From CAMDBL01 sp964498125 (GTDB lineage Bacteria; Pseudomonadota; Alphaproteobacteria; Rhizobiales; Hyphomicrobiaceae): DNA of 64,000 nucleotides. Both the position numbers and the translations under genes were made by a program. The stretch is taken from positions 14,794-78,793 of the forward strand of contig CAZCGE010000051.1 in NCBI GenBank assembly GCA_964498125.1, given 5' to 3'. This document shows, in pieces, positions 45,360 to 54,243 of this stretch. Positions within the stretch are counted from its first letter, which is position 1; each line of letters opens with the position of its first letter. The notes under the pieces are model-generated. The model saw nothing but the letters and a program-made list of their open reading frames with translations, ran no database searches and had not been told where the DNA came from.

Positions 45360-46988
45360 CTACTTATCCAGCCAGACCGCCGCCAGATCCTGGCCGATCA
45401 GATGCGTCGGGCCCATGTGCCAGCCTTTGATCGACTTGTCGTGGATGATGATGCGGTGCCACCACAGGAACGGCACCATGTAAGCCTCGGTCATCAACCG
45501 CGTCTCCAGTTCGCGGATCACCTTGCGCCGCTCCGCCGGATTGTCGGAGAGCGCACTCTGCCTGGCGACCAGCTCGTCCACCGCGCGGTCGATAAAGCGG
45601 GCGCGATTGCCAGAGATATCCGCCGACAGGAAGCGCGAGAACGAGAAATCCGGCTCATCGACATAATCGCTCTGAAAATCGAGCACGAGGTCGAAGTTGC
45701 CCTCCAGCAGCGTGGTGTTGTAGGCCGTATCCAGCAACGGCACATGCTCCACCTCGACGCCGATCTGCCGCCACTGATCGATCATGAAGATGGCGGCGGC
45801 CTGGAACGGGTTCTGTGGCGCGGAACGGTTCGACAGCTTGAACTTGAGGTTCGCATGCCCGGCTTCCGCCAGCAGGCGCTTGGCCTCGGCGCGCGCGGCG
45901 GCGATGTCCTTGGAGAAACCCGGCAATGCCATCAACTCCGCATCGGTCGCCGCCATGGCGGAGCCTGGACGCACCGCGCCGCCGACCGCCTTGAGATTGG
46001 TCGATCGCGACAGCACCTGCGAGGCCTGCCAACGGTCGAGCGCCAACGACAAGGCACGACGCACGCGGGCATCGTCGAACGGCGCCTTCTTGGTATTGTA
46101 CGTGATCAGAGTATTAGTGCCCCAAGGCAGCTCGTGCACCATGACCCGGTCGGGCGCCGCCTGCTTCAGGCGATCGCGATCGGTGGGCGCCAATCCGCGA
46201 AAATCGGCCAGCACCTGTCCGCCCTGCAACGCATTGATCAGCGCCGGTCCGCTGATGAACTGCGCGCGCACGCCGTCGAGGTGGGGCAGGCCCGCCACGA
46301 AATAGCCGTCGAACCGCTTGGCATCCAGGTGCGAGCCGGCGGTATGACCAGCGAACATGAAGGACCCCGTTCCCAGCACGTTGCGCTCGGGAAAGCGCGG
46401 ATCCGACTTGAGCTTGGCGGCGCTGTAGACGCAATTGAGCGGGTTGGCCACGGTGTACAGGAATGCCGGCTGCGGCCGCTTCATCTTGAAGACCACGGTC
46501 GCTGCGTCCGGAGCCTCGATCGCCGCCACCTCGGTGAAGAAATTCTTGCGCACCGAGGCGATGCCAGCCGGTGGATTGACGATGCGCTCGAAGCTGGCTT
46601 TGACGTCCTCCGAGGTCAGCGCGCTACCGTCGTGAAATTTCACATTCGGGCGCAGCTTGAAGGTGTACTGGGTCTTGTCGGACGATACCGTCCAGGACTC
46701 GGCCAAATCGCCGGTCAGCTTGGGATAGTTTTCCACGTCGATGCGCATCAGCGTCGAGTAGAACAGCGACACGGTGTGGATGACGTTGAACAGCGCGCTG
46801 GCGTGGCAATCATAGGTCGGCGGATCGCCAGCATTGATGCCGAATACCAAGGTGCCACCCTTCTTCGGCGCGGTCTGGGCCAGCGCCGTGCCGGAGAGAC
46901 CCATGCCGGACAGGCCAGCGAAGAGGAGGGCAGCAGCCCCGATTGATGCAATCACCCTGTTCCGGGTCGGTGACGACGGATAGGCCAT
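45360..46988 (-). CDS. Dipeptide/oligopeptide-type ABC transporter substrate-binding protein
   Basis: 542 residues from ATG 46988 (MAYPSSPTRNRVIASIGAAA), with GGAG 5 nt upstream. Signal peptide to about ALA-QTAP. Family 5 SBP: GGTLVFGINAGDPPTYDCHAS, LAESWTVSSDKTQYTFKLRPNVKFHDGSALTSEDV, and a long C-terminal lobe ending near LIGQDLAAVWLDK. Family members bind peptides, nickel or glycosides; no permease or ATPase genes accompany it here. Confidence 0.9.
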   Translation of the reverse strand: MAYPSSPTRNRVIASIGAAALLFAGLSGMGLSGTALAQTAPKKGGTLVFGINAGDPPTYDCHASALFNVIHTVSLFYSTLMRIDVENYPKLTGDLAESWTVSSDKTQYTFKLRPNVKFHDGSALTSEDVKASFERIVNPPAGIASVRKNFFTEVAAIEAPDAATVVFKMKRPQPAFLYTVANPLNCVYSAAKLKSDPRFPERNVLGTGSFMFAGHTAGSHLDAKRFDGYFVAGLPHLDGVRAQFISGPALINALQGGQVLADFRGLAPTDRDRLKQAAPDRVMVHELPWGTNTLITYNTKKAPFDDARVRRALSLALDRWQASQVLSRSTNLKAVGGAVRPGSAMAATDAELMALPGFSKDIAAARAEAKRLLAEAGHANLKFKLSNRSAPQNPFQAAAIFMIDQWRQIGVEVEHVPLLDTAYNTTLLEGNFDLVLDFQSDYVDEPDFSFSRFLSADISGNRARFIDRAVDELVARQSALSDNPAERRKVIRELETRLMTEAYMVPFLWWHRIIIHDKSIKGWHMGPTHLIGQDLAAVWLDK

Positions 46989-47337
46989 GTTTGCTCCCTC
47001 CGGCCGTATCTGCGCCACCAGCCCGCGGCCGTCGGGACGGTTTTTCTGTTGCTCACATCGTCAATTCTAACGGCTGGGCGCTTGGCAGGCAATCGACGGC
47101 AAGGTCGGCGAAGCGGGCCGACCCAGTACGCCATCGATGGGGGTAGACAGGGCAATGCCCGATAGCCGCGCCGCGCGGTTGCGATGGGCGACATTGCCTG
47201 TCAGGCGCGGTTTCCGTGACCGAGGGAGCAGCGCAGGGGCAGCTTGTGCGCGAGAACGACAAACCGGGCCTTGCCGACACCGTTGCCAACACGACCTGCC
47301 ACCCGACGGAAATATCAGTCTAAGCCATTGAAAAACT
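46989..47337. other. Intergenic region between an SBP gene and tRNA-Pro
   Basis: 349 bases without a supported gene; upstream region for the SBP gene and the downstream flank of tRNA-Pro. Short frames are not protein-like. No att-like repeat of the tRNA end is visible. Confidence 0.4.
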
Positions 47338-47414
47338 TGGTCGGGGCGGCGGGATTCGAACTCGCGACTTCCTGCTCCCAAAGCAGGCGCTCCACCAGGC
47401 TGAGCTACGCCCCG
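47338..47414 (-). tRNA. tRNA-Pro (TGG anticodon)
   Basis: 77 nt, minus strand, with CCA encoded (47338-47340). The acceptor stem CGGGGCG pairs with CGCCCCG and the discriminator is A. The D arm contains TAGCTCAGCCTGG, the anticodon stem CCTGC/GCAGG holds loop TTTGGGA (anticodon TGG), and the T arm reads GCGAGTTCGAATCCCGC. The cloverleaf is complete. Confidence 0.95.
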
Positions 47415-47508
47415 GACGACGATTGCGGTGCCCTTCTAGCATGGCGGGCCCCGCAGACAAGCGTGCAAATCGCTGGGCGCCGAGATCTGGGCGCTGCTGT
47501 CGGGCGCT

Positions 47509-47520
47509 GGGGTCAGACCC
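47509..47520. repeat. GGGGTCAG element, single half site
   Basis: The 12-bp arm GGGGTCAGACCC occurs alone, followed by unrelated sequence. It lies in the gap between tRNA-Pro and the E1 alpha gene and looks like a truncated copy. Confidence 0.7.
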
Positions 47521-47650
47521 ATACGCGCTCATTTGGCTCCCGTCATGTGTGGACGGCTTGGATTGAACCGACGTCACGCCTTGAGCCAATGATCCAGTTG
47601 CCATCCTGCCGTGGCTCGCGCACCATATGAACCTGGACCGATAGTCATGG

Positions 47651-48625
47651 ATGACCATCATGAACCTCTCGCCCGACAAGCAGCGCGCCATGCTGCGCCA
47701 AATGCTGACCATCCGCCACTTCGAGGAGCGCGCGTCCGCCGACTACCACGCCGGCAAGATCTACGGCGTCGTGCACTGCTACATTGGCGAGGAGGCCGTG
47801 GCGACTGGCGTGTGCTCGGCGCTGGAGGACGGTGATCGCATCATCTCCACGCATCGTGGCCACGGCCACTGCATCGCCAAGGGCGCCGATCTCAACCGCA
47901 TGATGGCCGAGCTGTATGGACGTGCCACCGGCTACTGCAAGGGCAAGGGTGGCTCCATGCACATTGCCGATTTCGACATCGGCATGCTGGGGGCCAACGG
48001 CATCGTTGCCGGCGGCATTGCCATCGTCACCGGCGCCGGCCTCGCCGCCATGATGGACGGCGAGCGCCGTGTCGCCGTCTCCTTCTTCGGCGACGGCGCA
48101 TCGAATGCCGGGCCGTTCCACGAGTGCCTCAACATCGCCGCGGCCTGGAAGCTGCCGATGCTCTACATCTGCGAGAACAACCAGTATGCCGCGCAGACTC
48201 CGCAGGCGGAGACGCATGCGCTGGCGGACGTGGCGGCGCGGGCGGCCGGCTATGGCATCCCCGGCGTGGTGGTCGACGGCAACGACATCTTCGCGGTCAA
48301 CCAGGCCGCGGCCCGCGCAGTGGAGCGGGCCCGCGCAGGTGAGGGGCCGACGCTGATCGAGTGCAAGACCTTCCGCTGGCGCGCCCACACCGAGCGCAAG
48401 GGCCAGCCCGATTTCCGCACCGCGGACGAGATCGAGTCGTGGAAGCGGAAGGACCCGATCGCGCGGCTGGTGGCGCAGCTGAAGGCGCAGGGGCAACTCT
48501 CCGACCACGATTTGGCGGCAATGGAGACGGAGGTGCTGGCCGGGATCGAGACCGCCTGCGCCTTCGCCGAGGCGAGCCCGTTCCCGAGACCAGAACAGGC
48601 CACCGAAGACGTGTTCGCGGCGTGA
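47651..48625 (+). CDS. 2-oxo acid/acetoin dehydrogenase E1 alpha subunit
   Basis: 324 residues. TPP-binding motif GDGASN...NNQYA (GDGASNAGPFHECLNIAAAW), STHRGHGHCIAKGADL and GKGGSMHIADFDIGMLGANGIVAGG are characteristic of the PdhA/AcoA group. The next gene, 16 bases on, encodes the beta subunit. No E2 or E3 gene follows, so the lipoyl partner must be elsewhere. AcoA-like (acetoin) and PDH-like roles cannot be separated by eye. Confidence 0.9.
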   Translation: MTIMNLSPDKQRAMLRQMLTIRHFEERASADYHAGKIYGVVHCYIGEEAVATGVCSALEDGDRIISTHRGHGHCIAKGADLNRMMAELYGRATGYCKGKGGSMHIADFDIGMLGANGIVAGGIAIVTGAGLAAMMDGERRVAVSFFGDGASNAGPFHECLNIAAAWKLPMLYICENNQYAAQTPQAETHALADVAARAAGYGIPGVVVDGNDIFAVNQAAARAVERARAGEGPTLIECKTFRWRAHTERKGQPDFRTADEIESWKRKDPIARLVAQLKAQGQLSDHDLAAMETEVLAGIETACAFAEASPFPRPEQATEDVFAA

Positions 48626-48641
48626 GGCGAGGGAGAATCGA

Positions 48642-49619
48642 ATGCGTGAGCTGACCTATGTGCAGGCTGCGACCGAGGCGATCGCCGAGGAGATGCGGCG
48701 CGATAAGAAGATCTTCTACATGGTGACCGACACGATCCCCTCGCTGCTCGAGGAGTTCGGCCCCCAGCGCATGCGGGCGTCGCCGATCTCGGAGGGTGCG
48801 CTGACCGGCATGGCGATCGGCGCTGCCGGCTCGGGCTACCGCCCGATCGTCGACTGGCGGCAGGTGACGTTCTCGTTCGTCGCCATGGACCAGATCGTCA
48901 ACCAGGCGGCAAAAATTCACTACATGTTCGGCGGCCAGCGCACGTTCCCGATCCTGTATCGCGCCGCGGTCGGCGGCGGCACGCGGCTCGCAGCCCAGCA
49001 CGCGCAGTGCCCCTACTCGATGCATATGAACCTGGCGGGACTGAAGATGTTTCTGCCGTCGACGCCCTATGACATCAAGGGCCTGCTCAAGACGGCGATC
49101 CGCGACAACAACCCCGTTATCTCTTTCGAGTCGAACCGCCTGATGCAGATGAAAGGGCCGGTGCCGGACGGCGACTACACGATCCCGTTCGGCCAGGCCG
49201 ACATCAAGCGCAAGGGCAGCGACGTGACCATCGTCGCCATCGCCTGGATGGTGCACGAGTCACTCGCCGCGGCCGAGGAACTGGCCAAGGAAGGCATCTC
49301 CGTCGAAGTACTCGATCCGAGGTCGCTGGTGCCGCTGGATACGGCGGCGATCCGCGCCTCTGTGCAAAAGACCGGGCGCCTGGTCGTTGCCGATGAGGCG
49401 GGACCCACGGCGGGCTTTTCGGCGGAGGTGGCGGCCGTTGTCAGCGAGGACCCTGCCACCTTCGCGCGATTGAAGGCGCCGGTCAAACGCGTCTGCGCGC
49501 TGCAGGTGCCGATCCCCTACAGTCCGGTGCTCGAGGATTTCGTGTTTCCCGACCGCAAACGGATCATCGCCGGTGTGCGCGAGGTGCTCGAGGGGCGCAG
49601 GTCCGTGGCTGCGCAATGA
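48642..49619 (+). CDS. 2-oxo acid/acetoin dehydrogenase E1 beta subunit
   Basis: 325 residues (MRELTYVQAATEAIAEEMRR). Transketolase-like Pyr and C domains: ISEGALTGMAIGAAGSGYRPIVDW and QVTFSFVAMDQIVNQAAKIHYMFGGQ, with EVLDPRSLVPLDTAAIRASVQKTGRLVVADE in the C-terminal domain. It completes an alpha2beta2 E1 with the gene before it. The C-terminal half matches the PdhB/AcoB signature. Confidence 0.9.
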   Translation: MRELTYVQAATEAIAEEMRRDKKIFYMVTDTIPSLLEEFGPQRMRASPISEGALTGMAIGAAGSGYRPIVDWRQVTFSFVAMDQIVNQAAKIHYMFGGQRTFPILYRAAVGGGTRLAAQHAQCPYSMHMNLAGLKMFLPSTPYDIKGLLKTAIRDNNPVISFESNRLMQMKGPVPDGDYTIPFGQADIKRKGSDVTIVAIAWMVHESLAAAEELAKEGISVEVLDPRSLVPLDTAAIRASVQKTGRLVVADEAGPTAGFSAEVAAVVSEDPATFARLKAPVKRVCALQVPIPYSPVLEDFVFPDRKRIIAGVREVLEGRRSVAAQ

Positions 49620-49703
49620 CCCGCAGCCATGCCCGCCACAGGTTGGGCGGGGCGGCAGGCTGTACCCCGGCAGGCCCCCAACCCGGCAACGAGAAGTCCA
49701 CCG

Positions 49704-51353
49704 ATGGCCACCAACCTCGCCACACTCAATTGCGCCGAGAGCCTGATCAAGACCATGATCGCCAATGGGCTGGACACGGTTTATTGCCTGCCCGGCGTGC
49801 AGAATGACGATTTCTTCGATGCGCTGGCTCGCGTCGGGCAAGCGCTGAGGCCGATCCAGACGCGCCACGAGCAGGCGACCGCCTACATGGCGATGGGCGC
49901 CGCGATCGCCACCGGCAAGCCGCAGGCCTATTGCGTCGTGCCCGGTCCGGGCTTCCTCAACACGACGGCGGCGCTGGCCACCGCACAATCGCTGTGCACG
50001 CCGCTGCTGGCCATCTCGGGCCAGATTTTCGAGCAGAGGATCGGCAAGGGCATCGGTTTCCTGCATGAGATCCCCGACCAGATCGGCATCATGCGCACGC
50101 TGACGAAGTGGGCGGCCCACATCGATGGACCGGCGGACGCGCCGGGCAAGGCGCGCGAGGCCTTCCGCCGCCTGCTCAGCGGCGTGCCCGGCCCGGTCGG
50201 CATCGAATGCGGCTGGGACATGTGGAAGAAGAGCGCCGAAGTCACCTTCGACGCCGAGCCGGCGCGCGTCGAGACGCCGGCCATCGACGAGGATGCGATC
50301 GAAGCGGCGGCCAAACTGCTCGCGGCTTCCAAGCGGCCGATGCTCTGGGTCGGTGGCGGCGCACAGGACGCCAGCGCCGAGGTGCGCCAGCTGGCCGAGC
50401 TGCTGCAGGCCCCTGTCGTTGCCTATCGCACCGGCAATGGCGTGCTCGACTCCCGCCACGAGCTGGCGCAGCGCATGACGGGCGCCTACAGGCTGTGGCC
50501 CGGCGTCGATGTGCTGTTCGGCATCGGCACACGCCTGCAATGTCAGCTCGACTGGGGCACCGACGATGCCATGTCGGTGATCCACCTCGACATCGACCCG
50601 ACCAAGCTCGGCCGCATCCGCAAGCCCGATGTCGGTATCGTCGCCGACGCAGCCGAAGGACTGCGCGCACTGCTGAAGCGCCTGCCGCGGCACCTCGAGA
50701 AGCGCGCATCGCGCAGCGAGGAGATGCGCGCGTTGCAGGCCGAAATCGAGCGCGAGACCGAGGTGCTGGCGCCGCAGAAGGCGTGGATTGACGCGCTGCG
50801 CGCCGAACTGCCGGAAAACGGCATCCTCGTCGAGGAGTTGACGCAGATCAGCTACGCCAGCCGGGTGCTGTATCCGGTCTATCAGCCACGCACCTACATC
50901 TCCTCAGGCTACCAGGGAACCCTGGGTTGGGGCTACTCGGTGGCGCTCGGCGCCAAGGCCGCCATGCCGGACCGGCCGGTTCTGTCCGTCTCGGGCGACG
51001 GCGGCTTCATGTTCGGCGTGCAGGAACTGGCGACCGCGGTCCACCATGGCATCGGCGTCGTCGCCGTCGTGTTCACGGACGACGCCTACGGCAACGTGCG
51101 CCGCTCGCAGCGCGACAGCTACGAGGGCCGCGTCATCGCCAGCGATCTGTCCAATCCGGATTTCGTCAAGCTCGGCGCCAGCTTCGGCATTCGCTCCGAG
51201 CGCGCCAAGACCCCGGCCGGCCTGCGCAAGGCGCTGAAAGCCGCCTTCAAGGCCGACGCCCCGGCGCTGATCGAGGTGCCCGTGGGTGAGTTCCCCGATC
51301 CCTGGCGCTTCTATTTCCGCAAGAGGCTGCGCGGCGTGGCGGCCTCGACGTAA
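49704..51353 (+). CDS. Acetolactate-synthase-like TPP enzyme
   Basis: 549 residues from ATG 49704 (MATNLATLNCAESLIKTMIA). Three domains: Pyr (TRHEQATAYMAMGAAIATGK with the conserved TPP-activating Glu), central (VGGGAQDASAEVRQLAELLQAP), and PP (SVSGDGGFMFGVQELATAVHHG, the GDG...N site). It belongs to the broad ALS/oxalyl-CoA decarboxylase/sulfoacetaldehyde group and lacks the standard small subunit nearby. It is the third TPP enzyme in a row, but the substrate is unknown. Confidence 0.87.
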   Translation: MATNLATLNCAESLIKTMIANGLDTVYCLPGVQNDDFFDALARVGQALRPIQTRHEQATAYMAMGAAIATGKPQAYCVVPGPGFLNTTAALATAQSLCTPLLAISGQIFEQRIGKGIGFLHEIPDQIGIMRTLTKWAAHIDGPADAPGKAREAFRRLLSGVPGPVGIECGWDMWKKSAEVTFDAEPARVETPAIDEDAIEAAAKLLAASKRPMLWVGGGAQDASAEVRQLAELLQAPVVAYRTGNGVLDSRHELAQRMTGAYRLWPGVDVLFGIGTRLQCQLDWGTDDAMSVIHLDIDPTKLGRIRKPDVGIVADAAEGLRALLKRLPRHLEKRASRSEEMRALQAEIERETEVLAPQKAWIDALRAELPENGILVEELTQISYASRVLYPVYQPRTYISSGYQGTLGWGYSVALGAKAAMPDRPVLSVSGDGGFMFGVQELATAVHHGIGVVAVVFTDDAYGNVRRSQRDSYEGRVIASDLSNPDFVKLGASFGIRSERAKTPAGLRKALKAAFKADAPALIEVPVGEFPDPWRFYFRKRLRGVAAST

Positions 51354-51390
51354 CAAGCCATGTCACCGGCGGCACGAGAAACGGACCTCC

Positions 51391-51549
51391 ATGATCTTCA
51401 CCTTCTCGCCCGAGCAGCCGCTGACCGACCGCGAGCTGGAGGCGAAGTACACGGAGCTCGTGGTCCAGGTGATCGGCAAGGCGCGGGCGGCGGCGCTGCT
51501 GGAGCGGATTTGGGGGATGAAGCGGGCGGCGGCGGTGGGGTTGGGGTGA
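51391..51549 (+). pseudogene. Decayed C-terminal fragment of a MmgE/PrpD-family gene
   Basis: 52 codons (MIFTFSPEQPLTDRELEAKY...LERIWGMKRAAAVG). The LTDRELEAKY...VIGKARAAALLERIWGM run matches the extreme C-terminus of MmgE/PrpD proteins, which are normally about 450 residues long. The rest of the gene is missing and a stop follows, so this is a remnant that happens to retain an ATG. Confidence 0.55.
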
Positions 51550-51644
51550 AGCGTGGACGCTGGGCAGACCGCCGGCGGCCCCAGCACGCAGGCAAAGCGT
51601 CACTCGGCAATTGTTTCCAGCACCTGTTGCAACGCTTGTCTCAG

Positions 51645-51661
51645 ATACCAATTTTTGGTAT
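51645..51661. promoter_or_regulatory. Probable ParD operator
   Basis: Palindrome ATACCAA-TTT-TTGGTAT, followed by a further half site TTGGTA, about 25 bases upstream of the ParD-like ATG in an AT-rich stretch. The RHH antitoxin should bind here to autorepress. Confidence 0.6.
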
Positions 51662-51685
51662 TTATTGGTAGGCAAGGAGCCCACC

Positions 51686-51937
51686 ATGGCCAAGAACACG
51701 TCTGTCAGCCTCGGCGATCACTTCACCACCTTCATCGAGGCTAAGGTCGCTGACGGCCGGTACGGCTCGGCGAGCGATGTCGTGCGCGCGGGACTGCGCC
51801 TGCTGGAGGAACGCGAGACGAAACTGGAAGCGCTTCGCGCGGCCCTGATCGAAGGCGAGGCCAGTGGCCAGTCGACGCCGTTCGATTTCGAGCGCTTTAT
51901 TGCCAGAAAGCGTGGCAAGAGCGCTCGCTCACGATGA
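51686..51937 (+). CDS. ParD-like antitoxin
   Basis: 83 residues from ATG 51686, with AAGGAG upstream. Ribbon-helix-helix head (MAKNTSVSLGDHFTTFIEAKVADGRYGSASDVVRAGLRLLEERE) and an acidic tail binding the toxin. It overlaps parE by 4 bases (ATGA). Confidence 0.93.
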   Translation: MAKNTSVSLGDHFTTFIEAKVADGRYGSASDVVRAGLRLLEERETKLEALRAALIEGEASGQSTPFDFERFIARKRGKSARSR

Positions 51938-52224
51938 CAGGTTATGTGCTCTCGCCACGGGCGCAAGGCGACCTCGATGAAATCTGGGACTACACTGAGC
52001 AGCGCTGGAGCGCGGCGCAGGCCGAGCGCTACATCCGGCAACTGCAGCAGGGTATCGAGTTTGTGGCTGCCGATCCGCGACGCGGGCAGGCCTGCGATGA
52101 TGTCCGCACTGGATATTGCAAATACGGGGACGGCTCGCACGTTGTCTTCTATCGCCTGACGTCAAACGGCATCGACGTGATTCGCATCCTGCACGGCAGT
52201 ATGGATTTCGACCAGCATCTGTGA
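51934..52224 (+). CDS. ParE-like toxin
   Basis: 96 residues. RelE/ParE fold: YVLSPRAQGDLDEIWDYTEQRWSAAQAERYIRQLQQGIEFVA, then DPRRGQACDDVRTGYCKYGDGSHVVFYRL and a final DVIRILHGSMDFDQHL. ParE toxins typically inhibit DNA gyrase. Confidence 0.93.
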   Translation: MTGYVLSPRAQGDLDEIWDYTEQRWSAAQAERYIRQLQQGIEFVAADPRRGQACDDVRTGYCKYGDGSHVVFYRLTSNGIDVIRILHGSMDFDQHL

Positions 52225-52259
52225 TCGAAGCCTCGCGATTTGGACGAGGGGGGATCCAC

Positions 52260-53408
52260 ATGAACTTCGACCTCACCGAGGAGCAGGCGGCCTTTGCCGA
52301 CAGCGTGCGGCGGTTCGCCATGGCTCATCTGGCCAACGGCGCCCTCGCCCGCGCGCACGATCCGCGTTACCCGTGGGACACGGCGGAAAAACTCGCCGAG
52401 CAGGGCCTGATCGGCATCCTGTTTGCCGAGGCCGACGGAGGCATGGGCGGCACGCTGATGGATGCGGTGATCGCCATCCAGGAGGTGGCGCTGGTCTGCC
52501 CCAAGAGCGCCGACATCGTCCAGGCCGGCAACTTCGGCCCGATCCGCACGTTTGCCGAGTATGCGACGCGGGATCAAAAACAGCGCTTCCTGCCCGACCT
52601 GCTGGCCGGCCGCAAACTGATCAGCCTCGGCATGACCGAGCCAGAGGCCGGCTCCGCGGTCACGGAGCTGAAGACCACCGCCCGCATCGACGGCGACAGC
52701 TGCTTCGTCGACGGCACCAAGATCTTCTCGACGCATAGCCCGGAAGCCGCGCTGTTCCTGGTCTATGTGCGCTTCGGCCCTGGCGTCGGCGGCATCGGCT
52801 CGGTGCTGGTGGAGCGCGATGCGCCGGGTTTTTCCGTCGGCCAGCCGTCGATGTTCATGAACGGCGAGCAGTGGTCGCAGCTGTATTTCGAGAATTGCCG
52901 AATACCAGCGGCCAACATCCTGCTCGGCGCCGGCGGCTTCAAAAAGCAGATCGCCGGCTTCAATGTCGAGCGGCTAGGCAACGCCTCGCGCTCACTCGCC
53001 GTCGGTCGCCACGCCTACAATATCGCCCGCGAGCATGCGTTGACGCGCAAACAGTTCGGCCGCCCACTGTGCGAGTTCCAGGGGCTGCAATGGAAATTCG
53101 CGGATATGGCGGTCAAGCTCGACGCCGCGCAGCTGCTGCTCTATCGCGCCGTCGTCAACGCCGACAACGGTCTGCCGTCTGCCTATGACGCGGCTGTGGC
53201 CAAGCTCGCCTGCAATACGGCCGGCTTCGAGATCGCCAACGAGGCCATGCAAGTGATGGGCGGCACCGGCTTTTCCCAGGAGGCGCTGGTCGAATACTGC
53301 GTGCGCCGCACGCGCGGCTGGATGATCGCCGGCGGCTCGATCGAGGTCCTCAAGAACCGCATCGCCGAATCCGTGTTCGAGCGGCGGTTCGATCAGAGGA
53401 AGGGCTGA
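52260..53408 (+). CDS. Acyl-CoA dehydrogenase
   Basis: 382 residues from ATG 52260 (MNFDLTEEQAAFADSVRRFA). N-terminal helical domain, middle beta domain (SLGMTEPEAGSAVTELKTTARIDGDSC with the FAD/substrate contact), and C-terminal helices with AMQVMGGTGFSQEALVEYCVRR. Family-length and complete. Chain length and substrate specificity cannot be told. It starts 35 bases after the ParE stop. Confidence 0.93.
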   Translation: MNFDLTEEQAAFADSVRRFAMAHLANGALARAHDPRYPWDTAEKLAEQGLIGILFAEADGGMGGTLMDAVIAIQEVALVCPKSADIVQAGNFGPIRTFAEYATRDQKQRFLPDLLAGRKLISLGMTEPEAGSAVTELKTTARIDGDSCFVDGTKIFSTHSPEAALFLVYVRFGPGVGGIGSVLVERDAPGFSVGQPSMFMNGEQWSQLYFENCRIPAANILLGAGGFKKQIAGFNVERLGNASRSLAVGRHAYNIAREHALTRKQFGRPLCEFQGLQWKFADMAVKLDAAQLLLYRAVVNADNGLPSAYDAAVAKLACNTAGFEIANEAMQVMGGTGFSQEALVEYCVRRTRGWMIAGGSIEVLKNRIAESVFERRFDQRKG

Positions 53409-53558
53409 TCCGGGTTCACTCCATGCCCCGAAAATAGCGGCTCGTCATCCTCGACAAGCGAGCCTCGGCGAGCGCCGTCGGGGACCCAGCGGATAAAGTG
53501 CCGAAGGCTCGATATTACTCATTGTTGAATTTCAACGGCATCAGTCCGGATTTTGTTT

Positions 53559-53999
53559 TCAAAATCGGCGACACGAAAGCGCGGTCTCCTCCCGCTCGCG
53601 TTTCAGCATGGCTTCATATTCTAGGTGCTTGCGACGGCTGCGTACCATCGCGATGATCAGGATCAGCAGCAGGATGCCTCCTGCCGCCGCGAGGCCGATC
53701 CATACTTGCTCCAGATATTTGTCGGACAAATAAGCGGCAGCGACCACTGCCATGACAATGGATCCGACGACGAAGCTTCCCTTTTTTAACGCTATGTAGG
53801 GCTCAACGAGCAGCATTATGGTCGGATCGACGTTTGCCTTCACTCCGACGTCGATCGCTGTTGCCGTCCTGTTGAGTGAACGGTTTGCGTACCTCCTGAT
53901 GAGCGCCCGTACAGTGAACCAAGCCGCCAATATGGCAACTGTGGTCTTTAAGCCCCATAGAGCATTGACGACTATCCAAGCAGAAAGAGCTTCTGGCAT
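53559..53999 (-). CDS. Small inner-membrane hypothetical protein
   Basis: 146 residues from ATG 53999 (MPEALSAWIVVNALWGLKTT). About three hydrophobic segments (WIVVNALWGLKTTVAILAAWFTVRA; SFVVGSIVMAVVAAAYL; WIGLAAAGGILLLILIIAMV) and a charged C-terminal tail (RSRRKHLEYEAMLKREREET). Its base composition is visibly more AT-rich than its neighbours, which may indicate acquisition. No known family. Confidence 0.6.
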   Translation of the reverse strand: MPEALSAWIVVNALWGLKTTVAILAAWFTVRALIRRYANRSLNRTATAIDVGVKANVDPTIMLLVEPYIALKKGSFVVGSIVMAVVAAAYLSDKYLEQVWIGLAAAGGILLLILIIAMVRSRRKHLEYEAMLKREREETALSCRRF

Positions 54000-54243
54000 A
54001 ACATCGTCCTTCTGCGCTTGGATGTGGCGGGTGGCCGCGATCCGGTCATCCTTAGCGAGTGCAAAGTTTCGCGCAACCCCTAACACCGGCGGGGCTCCGC
54101 ACTCGAACCGCCAGACGAGTAAGCGGGTGACGCCTTGGTTTTTCGGCAAAGTATTACGACGGCTTCGCCGGATTCTTACGCTGGGTCCCCGGCTTGCTCG
54201 AGCTGAAGGGCTCTCGCGCGCCGAGGAGGACGGAATTTTGCGT

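Noticed and set aside
47338..47648. tRNA-Pro as an attachment site of an integrated element
   Set aside because: No integrase gene or duplicated tRNA end is visible on either side; the neighbours are metabolic genes.
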